From assembly GCA_025267735.1 (NCBI GenBank), contig CM046294.1:38191570-38255569 (forward strand): a DNA stretch of 64,000 bases, read 5' to 3'. A model generated the notes under the pieces. The model had not been told where the DNA came from. It made no database searches and worked only from the letters and a program-made list of their open reading frames with translations. The stretch comes from Mactra quadrangularis (Eukaryota; Mollusca; Bivalvia; Venerida; Mactridae). Below are positions 35,127 to 49,205 of this stretch, piece by piece. How positions within the stretch are numbered: the first letter of the stretch is position 1; each line of letters begins with the position of its first letter. The translations under genes and the position numbers were made by a program.

Positions 35127-37343
35127 TCTTTGTTAAATTGAACAAAATGTAATCCTTCTAGCTAGTATCGGAAGAAAGGGTTTCATAAGTTGTAAGAGCT
35201 TTACTGCTAACCAAATGAAAAAAAATGTATTTATCGTTCTATAGCATCTTTATATATTTTACTGCACGCGTGTTGTGACAAATACAGACCTTGAATGGTG
35301 CAAAATCACATTGTGAATGAAGCTTGTCCCTAATGTTGTAAGACTGTTCCAAGAGTCAATAATCAGACAAATGAATGTAAGCACGTATAATGATTTCGTG
35401 ACGGATGTTAATGTAGCATCAATGACCATAATTTTAATCGTGTGTGCATAATTATTATGATTAATGGTGTGTAAGCATGCATAGTAATTACCAAACAGAG
35501 CTTTGACATTAACTAAGTTAGCTTGTTAAACAAATTGTTCATTTGGGAACTCGATACTGTTTTATAATATAATATTTCAACCTATAGTAATTCAATCTAA
35601 AAATATTCATTCGTACAATTTGTGGTACCTAGCAATGTTAACGTAGTGATATTGACTATTAAAGCTGAACTATTCGTATATACTTTGTAACCAAATTTAG
35701 ATTAACATTAAGGTGAAAACAGAAACTACCAATCGCGTTATATTAGAAATTGGCTTTGGTTGGGTATTTTTGCTCAAAATGCAAAACACGGGGGGTTATG
35801 GGTTTGGTTTACATCTTCATAATAATGTTGTTAAAATCTAAAGAATTTTAATCATGTAGGAAGTTATGATTTTCTTTTGCGAAAAATTATACTACATGTA
35901 CCATATTTAAGTTTAACATATCAGTAGTAAAGTATAGTATGTTATGACCATTACTGATTCGGTAGTATTATGTATTAATCATTCAATGTTGATGAACAAG
36001 CTTTGTAATGATTTGATTGAGTAGTCATGGAATGACATGATTGAGTAGCCTAGCATATATTTTTGTGAATTGTGTTGCGTCAAAACTAAAATCATATTGA
36101 TAGTCACATAACTGACAGACCCATGAAATATTGTTCATAATTCTCTAGATGCTAAAACATATCAAATTGTCTAACAAAAAAGCATTTTGAACTCATTCAA
36201 GTTCAGAACTAAATACTAAAATTAATGCTTTATTCCAAAATATAGTAATTCGACAATTTCCAACGTGGCTCTTATATACACAATAGCATCGTACGTTTTT
36301 TCTCAACTGTCAAAACAAGAATAATTTCACGGTGAATGCGTGTGTAAAAATTATCGTCGTGATACATTCATGAGTTTACCAACATGTGTATTACAATCGA
36401 GTAAAGCTGCTTATACCGTATGATATGTTTTAGTCATGATATTTTAATAACAATTAGGCCGCCAGTACAAAAAAAATCAAACTTCGACAGGTGAGAAAAA
36501 CGGACTATACCATTTCCAAAATGTATGTATGTTGTTATTGACATCATATAGCAGTTCTCTATGAAAATTAAAAAAAAATGTTATTACAGAATATGCAAAT
36601 CATGCAAGGCATTATTCATTAAATTGCGTTAGAAATTCTTAATATAAAATGACAGCTGTCAACACCAAGAAAAAATCAAAGTGATGACATATTAAACAAT
36701 ACTACAAAACATCGAAATTTATGGAGATGTGCATATTAGAAGCCTAATCAGAGATGTTGGCATATGCTGAATTGAATTATTACATTTGACTAAATGTGAA
36801 TCAAGAAACAAGATATTTAAATGATAATCAAAATCCAAAGCAAAACAAATGGATCATTCCTTGTCTTTTGAAATATTTTCATCCAAACTTTATTGCAATA
36901 TAACAATCAATTATTGATTCAAAGGTTCAAATTTAAGGGATTTCTAATTTGATTTGCCCTAGGAATATTGCATGATTGAAAGGACTAAGAATATCATTGG
37001 CCCAAATCCGATCGTTCCAACGTCAAACATCATCTTTTTAGGATCAAGAATGCCTCACTTTTTGAAGCAAACTTCTATAATAACAAAATTTAAAAACAAC
37101 TATATGTTGTTGTATTACAAATCCTATTCAATATAGTTAGATAAGCAGTTCATGAACACAACTTGCCATTGTGTAATTTAATTTATGTTTTTTTAAAAAT
37201 AGGAACATAACAATTCAAAACGTTAAGCAGCGATTTCAATCATATTCATAAACTTTCTTATAATTTGAGATCATAAAAGTATACGTAACCATGCCTGTGT
37301 TACATTGGTATTGTAAGTGTGCCTCTATGGAAATACCCGTATT
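35127..37343. other. Non-coding end of unit 1
   Basis: Aligns with about 57569-59686. No gene found. It ends at the tandem junction with unit 2. Confidence 0.6.
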
Positions 37344-38541
37344 TAATATATTAATGTGTTTGTTATGTAGATAGTATTTCTTACGCCAGTCTGAAAATAT
37401 ATTTGTCATGTCATGTTGTAATATTGCGTGTATGCAGGTCATTATATGCGTTTAGTTAACTGTTTCATAATTAAAATTTCATCTTAATAAGTTCTTATCT
37501 ATTTTATTGTTCATAAATAATACATTAATAGCAGTTCTACACGATTTTCTTCATTACAATTCAACCGGATGCGAAATGTTAAAAGTAGGTGAATTTAAGT
37601 GAAACAATTATTTGGACGATTTCGTGCAAGATATTCTTGTCAACTAAAACTATAAGGTGAGATAACGCGTTATAATTTGTTTGTTTGCGTGATATACAAA
37701 AAAATACAGTGGACATATTTGATGTTTTTTTTTTGCTTCCAAGCTTATTCTAAAAATTGTTAAAAATTGTGCTTTTAACTATTAGATGTTATTGCCAAAA
37801 GCTAACCCCACTCTACAACAAGAACTCAAAAGTATCTTCATTTTTTTCTTTCTTGCCGCAATAAGTGTGAGACATGTTATCAAATTTAGGCTAACTTAAC
37901 TTGAAATTATCATTTCAAATTTTATCGCACATAAACGCCTTATACATATTAATGTATGCCACGTGTCATATTGAATTGTTAGTTACAATTATTGACATTT
38001 AAACAGCAAATGTGGAAATGCACCATGTCACATAGCGCTATTTCGTTTGAAGATGTATCTATCTGGGTACATGTAGAAATGTCGTAACATGGAAAGTGAA
38101 ACATAAATGTCAATTGAGATACGCAAATTTGCCATCAAATTAACATTATTGTTTGAATATAAAAAGCAACGTTGTTTTAAGTGTATCTCACTATCCTACA
38201 GCAAGAATAGAATCTTACGTAAACTGTTGTACCATGCTCTTTAATTTCAAGTTCATAAACTACTCTTAACATTTATTATTAAAAATTTGTTGAAATTACT
38301 TTTTGTTTTGTTTTTATTCAAAGAACGCTAAAGCACACTTTTTTGGGAACGTTGAATTAAACTAGTGAACATATATCACATGAGGTTGAAAACAGATCCC
38401 CACAGGTGTTAAGTAAAATTCCGAAACTTAAATTAGTATTATTTTTATGTGATTCATTCATAGCTTTAGGATAAGATTTTTCAGTTAAGTGAAAGAACGA
38501 AAATAACAATACTTATTCAATCACATGAGTCTATCAGTCGA

Positions 38542-38842
38542 ACACAACCCGGGTCGATAGCACAGTTGGTAGCGCGCCGGGATTTGGATACTTGTGCCCG
38601 AGGGTGTGCGGGTTTGAATCCCACCCGGTGAGGTTATACCCTTCCATGAAAATTTGACAATAATGTCGATTTTCCTCCATTGATTAGACAATATGGAGAA
38701 GTTTCCGGCTTGTGGAAGGGTATGTGAGTACTGGTTATAGACAATGGTCCAGGAAAGCTAGGTTAGGTGCACTGGGGCGCCGTAAAATGACCTAAATTGT
38801 GTTTACACGGCGTTAACTCCAATAAATACATAAATAAATAAA
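38542..38842 (+). repeat. tRNA-derived SINE, unit-2-specific, with target duplication
   Basis: Head boxes 'tagcacagttggtagc' and 'gggtttgaatccc', body 'ggttatacccttcc', tail 'acggcgttaactccaataaa'. Direct repeats CTATCAGTCGA flank it at 38531-38541 and 38843-38853. Units 1 (about 1490) and 3 (about 60543) have no SINE here, so it inserted after the duplication. Confidence 0.92.
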
Positions 38843-40445
38843 CTATCAGTCGATTAACTTATACACGTGTTGCTCATGCGCTACAAATATGTGCATATTC
38901 GTTTAGTTTAAAACACTTGAATCTTGTTAAATAAAAGGCATGATATTTTCTGGTAAAGTGAATTACGAAAAATGCAATTGACCGATACATTGATTTATAG
39001 AATGTCTACTAATTCAAGGAGAATGCATCGGAACGTAACACGTTTATGCATGAAAAAAATACTGAAGACCAATAGCGGTGCTTTTTTAGGAGAATGCTAC
39101 ATACATGTCCATTTTCCATAACTTATTTTGTGTTTAAACCTAATCAATTGTATTGAAAAATACGAAATATACAAATTGAACATGTTTTGCGCACTGACCT
39201 AGTGCCAGAAAATTACTTATCTGTAAAGAAACAAAATATTGTTCACAAGCAATAAATAAATCATGCTTAATATAGTCTTGGAAGAAAGGGAAAGGATATA
39301 TTTATTTCCATTCTAAATAAGACGTTTTATTATCTATGTAATTTTTGTCTGCCGTATTTCCGTTCTTACAAACAACTGAGGTTAATCATATATAAAATGA
39401 TGTATTTGATTATCATGATGCTAAGATGAGAAACGTTCAAGCGTTTGCATGTCATAGTCCAACCAGTAAATGTGATGATGGTGATGTATCTAAGAAACAT
39501 CGAATATATTTCTCACTGACATAGTAATAAACACGTTTAACATGTCAACTAATAAATCATGAAAATATATTGCTGGTATTTGTTACATTTGATGCTCCAA
39601 AATTTCACAATAGCTCATTTCTCTACATTTTGATTGTATAAATGATTAAATCATGTATTTGGATTGTATGTGTTTATAATGTATAATCATGCGCTAATAT
39701 TAGTACCAATTTAGTTTAAATACATATTTTTAACTGTAAATAGTCGTATTCGCACACATATTTCTTAACCTTAAAAAGGAACATTAAATACTTAAACACT
39801 ATAAGGTCAGTGTATGGAAGTAAAAATATCGTTATAACGAGCCAATGTTATGAGGAGTTCAACTTTGTCATACACCAGCTATAACATTCCAAAACAATAG
39901 AATTATAACGTGCACCACGCGAAACAATAATCACATAAAGAATATCAAAATATTATTATTAAAAAAGGAAATAAAAAATCTGAACGTTAACAACATTGTA
40001 TCATGTTCAATTTCGTTGTTTTGTCTGAAGAAATGAACATGCAAACAATTAAGGTGAATAAAAAAGTTGTTTTGAAATTGCATATATTTTGCATCACTTT
40101 TGTTTGAACATGCATGCAATTATTTCATTTCAAAAACAATTTTTATCAACGCTGAAAAATTAAAACTATAGTTTTATGCGCTGGAAAATTTAGATAATAG
40201 TTAGTTTTATTTTAAAAGTAGCATTTAAAGTATTGCAATAAAACACAAAATGGTTGTTTGGCAAAATCTCGCTCTATTGAAATCAAATATCCATTAATCT
40301 TTTTAAAGAATTTTAAATGTTGTTCATTATAAATGGTTTTCTAATTAAAGTTCAGTTTCCAATCCTAGTAAGTGAAGTTAGAAAATTTGTATAAATTAAG
40401 CTTATCATATTTTTGTCGGATTTAAAAACAGATAAATACACACGG

Positions 40446-40756
40446 GTATGTAATCAATATTCAAAGAGATAAATAACCAAAAACCTACTGTGAAGAATTC
40501 CCTTAAGATTTTCGATGCGTTTAGGAAAAATAATATATTATCTTATATGCTTAATCATGATAACTTCACTAAGTTTCATACAAATTGATAATACACAATG
40601 GTACGTAATCAATTATCAAAGAGATAAATAACCAAAGGCTACTGTTAAGATTTCCGATGCGTTTAGGAAAACACATAACTATTTTCTGATATGCTTAATC
40701 AAGTTTCATACAAATTGCTATTAGGTCTTTCATGAACATGTTACATATAAATTGTA
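40446..40756 (+). repeat. Tandem duplication, period 155 bp (unit 2)
   Basis: 'gta(t/c)gtaatcaat' recurs at 40446 and 40601, with the following 'aagagataaataacca' and 'gatgcgtttagg' also repeated. Unit 1 (about 3101-3200) has a single copy; unit 3 has the same duplication. Confidence 0.8.
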
Positions 40757-41526
40757 AGGGAGATTGGATCATGTGTGTAAAATCATTGAAATTATATCAC
40801 ATTATAATCATGTTTTTGTATTATCTAGTTGATTGATTGCTCACATGATTAGCCATACATTACATCAATTCATGGAAAACAAATGAGACTTTGCCGCGTT
40901 GGAGCGACATACAATAACAATAACATAATGACACTGACTTAATTGTATTGAAACATCATAATGCTCTAACGCAAACCTAAATTAAAGCGTTGTTTTCTTA
41001 AAATTGTCGATGAATTGTTTACATTACGATCATGATAATATTTTTTTTTAAAAAGCTATACATTGGTTTTATTGAATGAACTATACTAAGCATCTCTAAT
41101 TACAAGACCCAGAATTATAAGTCAATGTCCAAGCAAGTTTGGCTTCATGATATGGTGTCATGAGAGCTATTGTCTGTATAGAAAAACATTTAAAACGATA
41201 ATTTGCTACATATTCTTCATTGCAACCATTTAGACATTCAAGTGCTTCTACAAGAACATTGTATTTGTTCATGCCACGTTTGCTCTTTTTTATTGAATTA
41301 CAAATGATATACTAAAAAGCTATATATATAGATAACTCTCTGTATGTAATTAATTAGGAACATGACATAGATAACGTTCACAATGTGTTTAGATATAGAT
41401 ATGAGAAACATTTATACAAACAAACTTGAACTTAAACAAATATTTCAAATACTTTCATATTTATCTAATAACAACCTGTTTAGTATTATTTACCTTGTAG
41501 ACAGCAAAGATTTAGTATCAATATAT

Positions 41527-41795
41527 GTTGATCTTGATATATCGTTCAAAGTTTAGAATGTTAATAATTTTGATTATGTTTTCATTGATTTTAAAATCGA
41601 ATATAAAATGCATCATTTGATCTTGACATATCGTTTCAAATTTAGAAAGTAAACAATTAGTATTATGCTTTCCTTGCTTTTACAACTAAATATAAAATAA
41701 ATAATTAGATTTTGACGTATGGTTCAAAGTTACCAAAGTTAGTTATTATCATTATGCTTTTCTTGTTTTTGCAACTGAATATAAAATGCATCAAC
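41527..41795 (+). repeat. About 89-bp tandem repeat, three copies
   Basis: Copies begin at about 41529, 41618 and 41707 (gatcttgata, gatcttgaca, gattttgacg). Unit 1 has two copies at 6620-6799. Confidence 0.75.
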
Positions 41796-42049
41796 ATGTG
41801 AAAAATGTTAAACAAAGAAGCATTCTTCAAACAATCCTAATATCTCCAGTTTTATTAGAACTGATCGGTTCACTCTGTGAAATATCTGTTTCATCTTTGA
41901 TTGTTTTATATGATAAAGAATTTTGAGATAAATTATAGCCAAGTGTCAATCAAAATGTGCTTTCATTTATGATTAACCGTTATTTAAATGTCGACTTAAT
42001 GTTTAGTTAAGTAGATATTTTAAAGTTATAATAACTGTTAAAATCACAA

Positions 42050-42330
42050 CCCGGATCGGTGGCGCAGTTGTTGGAGTGCTGAGAATGGAATCTCGTGCCC
42101 CGAATGGAGTACGTGTTTGAATCCCAACCGTGGAGGTTATACCCTTCAATGAAAATTTGACAATAATGTCATTTTTCCTCCATTAAGATACATGATCAAG
42201 TTTCCGACCTTGTGTAAGGGTAGATGATTACTGGTTATGAACAAGGGTCCAGAAAAGCTAGATCATATGCGCTGTGTGCCTCAAAATGATTCAAATTGTG
42301 TTGACACGACGTTAAACCCAATAAAAAGTA
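42050..42330 (+). repeat. tRNA-derived SINE (paralogue of 7056)
   Basis: Perfect 10-bp target duplication AAAATCACAA at 42040-42049 and 42331-42340. The head is degraded but A- and B-box traces remain. Same site as the SINE at 7056. Confidence 0.85.
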
Positions 42331-42389
42331 AAAATCACAAAATCACTGTACGCATGTTAAGTTCCTTATTCAAAGATTTTGATAAATAA

Positions 42390-45300
42390 AGTAAAAACAA
42401 ACCGAAAGAGGAATATTAAACTTGCCTCTCTCGGCTATGTAAAAGTCTTGTTTTCTAATCATAAAATTTGATCCTTGTCAAGTTAATAATTCCATGTATT
42501 TTCAGAACAATCTATGTCCACGGGCAAAACGGTTAACACGCTAGTTAGATTTAAGTAGTTGTGGATAAAAAATATAACGTGCACACAAACACATAACAAT
42601 TCGGAGGTAAATGACGTCGTCTTGGAGGGAACTGACCTCACGTTATACTTTGTGTAAATACTTCTAACAAAACACAAAAATTATAATGAGAAAAAAAACA
42701 ACAGAATATTCCTCAACGTTGGTGTAGGATCTTTTATTTCAACTAGTGAACTCTGAAAATGACATGATGCCACTTGTGAAAATATGTTTTATAAACACAC
42801 TAGTTGAAATATAAATCGATCTTACCCTAAATTGACGAATATCATCTATTGATTTCAATTAACTGATCATTTTAATTAAGTTATTTATGGAAATTGTATC
42901 ATTCATTAACGTCGTTATTTACAAGAGAATTATACTCTAAATGATATAATAACTATTGAATTCTTAATTGCAGTTTTGAAATTCAAAATCGATTTTTCTT
43001 AAATGTTTCCTTTAGGTTTTAAGTTAATTATAATATGACAATCAAATTTCACTAAAATCAGTCGCCTACATTAACAAGGGACAAAAATAATTCCAACGGA
43101 AAAGCCTTTCTTATTATTGATGGTGATTGCTATAACATTAACAACATGAAAAGAACGATCTCACATTTCTTGGCAATGCCAGACAGGCTAATAAATCATA
43201 GGACAACATTGCATGTTACCATTCCATTGAAAGACAATAGTCCATTTGCTTTTGATGTCGTTGTAGTCCTAGAAAATAGTTTGTATTATCCTTCTGTGTA
43301 GATAAAATCAGGTTCCGATTGGTTAAATGTACTAGAGAGTGAAAATATATAAGTATCACTTTCCGTAAAACTTCTATGCAATTACAAGTCACAATTGTAG
43401 ACTCATTGATGTAATTAACACGTCTCTTGTCAAATATTTATATATCTGTTAATTTCCATTGTGTTCATAACCGTGTGCATGTGAATACATTGTGTATATT
43501 ATGACGTCTATATAATTTCCAAGAAAAAGAATACAATGTTAGTAGTTTGAGATCACAATCATATGTAAATATCCTAAAGTTTTGGCCTATAATAATAATG
43601 TAATAATGATATGTTGTCAACCATGATTACGCATATACTAAAGTTTAATTTAGTCAATTATGCAACCTTTTAGCATTCAATTTACAAAGAGTTTAATTAC
43701 ATTTGGAAACACGACTAAATATATTGATAATGCAGTGAACAAGTCATATTCTTCAAGCTTCCAAAACCACTTAGTTTTAAGAGGTATGAATAACACAAAT
43801 TGTTAAATAAAAAACTGTAATGCCATAAATGTAATTAATTTCTTACTAAGAATGCATGTCCAAGCGTAAAAATCGGGTGAATGAAATAATGACTGCAATT
43901 GCTGCATGTTTCATCGATCAATTCAAAATGGGTTTTGTATAATATAAATACATTCTGAAGACAATATGTGGCATGTTACATCTGATTTGAATGTACTCTC
44001 TTACGATGCAATATTACTTTTATGTAGTTCAGTCACTTTTGACCACCCTTACAACAATAATATTAAATTACATTATCCGATGCAACTAAATGTCTTGCTC
44101 TATCTTTTTATCTAATTTACTAGATATTTCATTCTAAAGTGTGTTCTTTTTTTGTGAAAAAGTGTTTATTGTTAACGCCTAATACAGTATTTACAAATAT
44201 AAGACAATTTACAATCCTCGTGAGGCTTGTTCATATTTTCAACTAATTGGTTTAGTATTCCATCGTGTAATATTAATGGTCATTTATAAAAACAGAAAAA
44301 TGAAGTCTGTAATGTCAAACTGGATTTATATTTTTGTTTTTTATCTCGTTTCTGAATGTGATACTATTCTAGATTTCTCACTGGAATTATCAAGTATGAC
44401 ACTAACACAAATATCGTAGTTTATTATATAAAACAAACAACAGAAACGATTCGGTAAACGTCCTACAAGAAAACTGATAGGCTTTTCAATATAAAGTACA
44501 CTGTAGTTACAGAACTATCCTCAAAGCATCAGATTTCACTTTAATCGGTTACTGTTAATTCCAGTTAACAATTATATTTAAATTTACATCAAATATTTAT
44601 AAAATTGAATTAGTCATGTCTATTTTTTTAACATATTCATTTTATATCAAATTGATAAAAATACATTGCTTTCGAAATTAATTACAACGACAATATAATT
44701 GACATTCAACACATGATTTATGCATGCAGGTTTGAAATTAGAACTATTAGAAATTAAAACTACATGTAGTTACAATATATCAAATCACCGTATTTTTATT
44801 CCCAACAATGCTATTGTTTTCAGTGCAATACGTTTCAATAGATGACTCAACTGTCTTCGTGGCTTGATTGTTATTTTCATTATTTGAAATATTTGTTGTT
44901 TAAATAATACATTTATCATATAATGTTTAATTCCCTAAACAGTTTCCAAAATTAATGATTTATTCATTATGAAATTACAGCATCATTAATCCATGTAATA
45001 GTTCAGGCATATCATATTTCAGATAAGGCATCTAGACTGTTATATTTTTGTTTCAAACAACGTAATTATTTTGTGTTTTCAGGCGTCAAATGTCTTCAAT
45101 GCAGCATATAACACTATTAGTTAATAATTACCATGTTGCTAAGTAACTCGTGCATTATTATGTATGCATCTTTAAATATTGAATGCTCATATAAAACCGT
45201 GAATGATACATTTATTTAATCATCTGCATTTGCTAAGCAATACTATTATAAATCAAACACTATGGTATAATGAGTTTGTTTGTGTGGCTTGTTTTCGATA

Positions 45301-47748
45301 TCATCGTATGTAAATGGTCTAAGTAATTGTCTTGTAAAACATTAACTGAGAGCAATGTTCGAAGATAATTTAAGGCATGTAAATTAAATTTCATATCATG
45401 TGTAAACAACATAATTGCTGTTGTGGTATAGATTAAGTATGAGTACTAGTTAATGAAATTGTCAATGACATTGCATATTTGATAGTAATTATATACATGT
45501 TTTCTATTCGCATGATCGGTTTAATTAGGTAAAAAAGCGTTTTAATACGGTTGTAATGATAGTGAGTTCAAATCTCTTGCGAAACCGTAATATACTTTTG
45601 AAGTTTGATTATAAACTATTTTAAATCAATTAGAATCAATTAGATTAGTTGTAAGTCACTACTAAACGTAATTATTTAGAAATAGGTTAAAAATTGGAAT
45701 CAAATATCTAGTCCAATGTAGTAAGCGAGTAAGTAATACTGTTTCAAACGAGATATAACTGAATAAATGCTGAACTGCGACGCATAATATGACTGCATAT
45801 TTAATACTATTATCCTCACATCGTTTGTGGCAAAAACATTTGAATACATGTAGTGAAATAACTTAAAACAAGTTTAAGTATTTAAATAATTAACTTTTTA
45901 CCTCATTTGATTTATCGTTCACATTTTAACAACAGTTTTCTTTTTTATAGGATTACTTTAATAGCTATCATAGACAATTTCTATCAGTTTTTCTGTAAGT
46001 ACGAACAACTTTTATTAATCTGATTTTTTTCAATTTGATACAAAGTAATAATATGTTAGCGATACTCAATTATAGTTAACATGTAATTTAACAACCCACT
46101 AGTTCGTGTATTCTTAGTTATTACCGAATTGTTTCGTGCAACATAAACGATATCACGGTGTTTAAAAGCTACAGCTCAATAAACAAAAGAGTGACTTTCG
46201 TAATGCATTTATTATAGTAAACTCTGGTAATTAGTGACTTACGTCAGTTATTTTTCCCTAATAAAATTAGAAGCAATCCAATTGGTAAGTAGGTCCTTGA
46301 AGTTGGAAGCATCGGATTCTATAATTGAAGTCCTATGTAAGGAAAACAAAATTTTTCCTCTAATATATTTCTTGTTTATACAGATATTAACAGGATTGGC
46401 GGAATTTATATAGTTCTTTTCCCTTAAAATACTTGAAATAACTGACTAATGTCTCTTATTTTAAAGTACATTCAAGAAGATATTTGTAGCTATAACCACC
46501 TTATACAATTCATAGCATACATTTAAGCAATATCAAATAAATTATGTTGTTAAAAGTAAATTTTGCTAAAATCCTCGTGTTGTATCCTATAATAAAATCA
46601 TTTTAACTCAGCAAGTCTAGAATGTTGAAATTTATTAAACATATCACGTCACGTACAAACAAAGTGCATTGAAGGATTTACATTCATATTATAAGGAAGC
46701 ATCGTGCATTACATACAGTACTATGATTCTTGTAGAGTATTATTTATAATTTTTATGTAATTTCACAATTTCAGCTACGTGTTTATTTATGTATGTACAA
46801 GCATTAGTCTTGCCAAGTTAGTTAACTAAAGAAAAAAGAATATATTACTTTTATCAAACCGGTAATTTAACTGATAAACGATTGCCCTTATATTCGTATG
46901 TTATTTTTTCAAATGTACAATGCTGTTAACGTTATAGTTGAATTTGTTGAAATAGGGATTTGCTATTGAATGCACCATAAATCATGGTTTAAACTTCTTG
47001 TAGAGTGGCAATTATTTTGGCTCCCTTATTCATTATATTTATGGTAACGTCTATTTATAATCGAAATAAAAAGCATAAAAACATCTTCAATTTTGGTTTT
47101 TGGCAGGGTTGAACATCTGTTTGTTTTTCTTTTGTTTCTTTTGTTGTTACTGATATGTTCCTGACTCAGTTTTACTGATCTTACATTATCAATATTGATA
47201 TTCGTATGCATAAATGTATCCACTTCGATCGTAGAAATACGAGTACATCATTAATATTGTCACAATACGTCTTTGACTCTATTAAATCACTAGACATATT
47301 CCTCATCATGTATTTACATATATTTCTACTCGCAAATCTCTGTAACAATTTGTATAGCATATCACATCTGCACGGCATGTCAATATAGTAGAATAAATTG
47401 TAGAAGAACATTGTTCTTATGTGTCTTTTATTGTAATCAAGCGTTTTTTTGTTAGTATAGTTCAAGCTGATGGAAAATGAGTTGGAGCCTAAACTGAAGA
47501 ATCAAGAATTACAATTTACATACTGACATGCACATTTAGACACACTTTTGCCATTACTATAGTTACGTCGTTATCACAGATAACGTCATAAATATTCATA
47601 TTTAAATCTTACATTTAAATCATAAGATCATTTACAGTTTAAATAAAGCGTTCTATTTCTCTGATAACTTTGAACATTAAAGCTTATACTTTTTATGTGG
47701 ATACAAAGGCGCTAAATGTGATAGCTCAGTAGTTTAATGTCTTCATTA
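42390..47748. other. Non-coding duplicated block (copy 2)
   Basis: Colinear with 19295-24790, with many small indels and a clear gap near 46430 relative to 23340-23490. No gene recognised. Confidence 0.7.
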
Positions 47749-47755
47749 AAATATG

Positions 47756-47881
47756 TCAGCGTGGCAATTTATCTTAAAACATGTTTTTTTTAATATTTCA
47801 AAAGTTAATAAAAAACAAGTTCAAAAGATAATTTACATCTTCAATAATAGTTTTGGCATTTAAAGGGGCTGCTACGCTGAT
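47756..47881. mobile_element. Possible short MITE at the unit breakpoint
   Basis: Ends TCAGCGTGGC and GCTACGCTGA form a 10-bp inverted repeat with one mismatch around 126 bp. It begins just after homology with unit 1 stops. No clear target duplication. Confidence 0.35.
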
Positions 47882-49084
47882 AATGTTTACTGTTTTCTTA
47901 GAATTCTGACCAATGTTAACTACATTATATGTTTACTGAATGTGTTATATTTGAATGCGAAAGTTTGTATGTAATTTATACATTATTGAAAATCAATGTT
48001 TATGTTACAGTACTTTAGACGTATTTTTCACTGTCTTGTTATTGTAAATTTACTCAGAAGAGTATACACTTTTAATTGTTAGTTTCGATAAATAGTGGAG
48101 TGATCACTCTCAATTTTGTAGCGGCGAAAAGATTGACGTTGGGGTGTTTGATGGGACATTTTAAGCTGTTCACACGAGTACAAGGATACCATTAGTTGTC
48201 AAAAACAAAGTATCATTACGTTAGCATATATTCTGAATGAATTGCTTAATTCTCATAGAGCATTGCATTTTTCTCTTCAAATTTTATCATAGTCTGTAAA
48301 CGTTTGTCAACGATTATGTGTTCTATAACGCAACAGCAGGTGAGCATAGGATTATGAAGTTGTTCAAATTTCGAAATACTCATTACCTCCCTTTAGAAAC
48401 ATTTTCATGTTGTGAATGGAGCTAATTCAATTGAAACACGATTATTTTTATTACAGTGTGTCAGTATACACAAAATATCCATCACAAGTCACATTGGAAC
48501 CACAATGGAAAAAATAGATTTACCTCTTTTTGTGTCATCCCCGGTATTGATATACATGACATTTGACATTTTACATACTGTGATAGTCACCATTTGTAGG
48601 ACATGTGTCATGTCATTGTTACCTAAATAAAATTGTTATTATTACATGCTAAATTAGAATGAAAAATACATTTGTTTCATCGATACGTCTAAACTTCAAT
48701 CGCCTTATTGACTAAAGAACATGCAATGAACGGTGGGTACAATGCAACAAAACAAGAGGTTTCATTATCGTATCGAACTAGTTATTTTGAAGATTACTAG
48801 TTTATAAGATAAATAGAGCTCGTATAACTGCATTAAGTCATTAAGCTTATAATGAAAACACCACATTACGAGTAGATGATGCAGAACGTGCAATCAAATA
48901 CTTCTGAGACGAGTTGAATGTTCTTGTTAAATACATGTATAGAGTAGCCTTCAGACATTATTGGGCAAATACAAGTGTGAGAGAGTTGATAATGCATTTT
49001 ACAATTATTTGAAAATAACTTTAATAATAATGTGGCTATATTTAAAAATGTGCCAATTAAACAATTGATGGTGATTGAGGCTGT
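47882..49084. other. Unit-2-specific intergenic, no gene seen
   Basis: Replaces the region equivalent to 24791-27552 of unit 1. ORFs 48412-48630 (+) and 48866-49150 (-) have no recognisable motifs. Confidence 0.5.
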
Positions 49085-49205
49085 TGCTATTGTGATCACG
49101 GATATTTCATCGTTTTTGACTTCGTGAAGGAGTAGATGAGTGCTGAACAACGAACATATAAGGAAAGATCGAATAGGTGTGCTGTTTGACGTAAACTTGT
49201 CTTAT
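49085..49205 (+). repeat. SINE 3' half at a duplication breakpoint
   Basis: 'gacttcgtgaaggagtagatgagtgctg' onward matches the body of the decayed SINE at 27436-27680, but the head is absent. Homology between units resumes inside this SINE. Confidence 0.6.

Larger units (their letters stand above)
1..37343 (+). repeat. Segmental duplication unit 1
   Basis: First copy of a large duplicated segment. Base 1 aligns directly with 37344 and similarity continues colinearly in blocks: 1-3816, 6421-7384, 19295-24790 and 27553-37343. Interruptions found only in this unit are 3817-6420, 7385-19294 and 24791-27552. The end is placed where the sequence 'ggaaatacccgtattt' passes into a second copy of the window's first bases. 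The unit may begin left of the window. No host gene was recognised in the duplicated blocks; the long ORFs there are low-complexity or do not keep their frame between copies. Confidence 0.85.
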
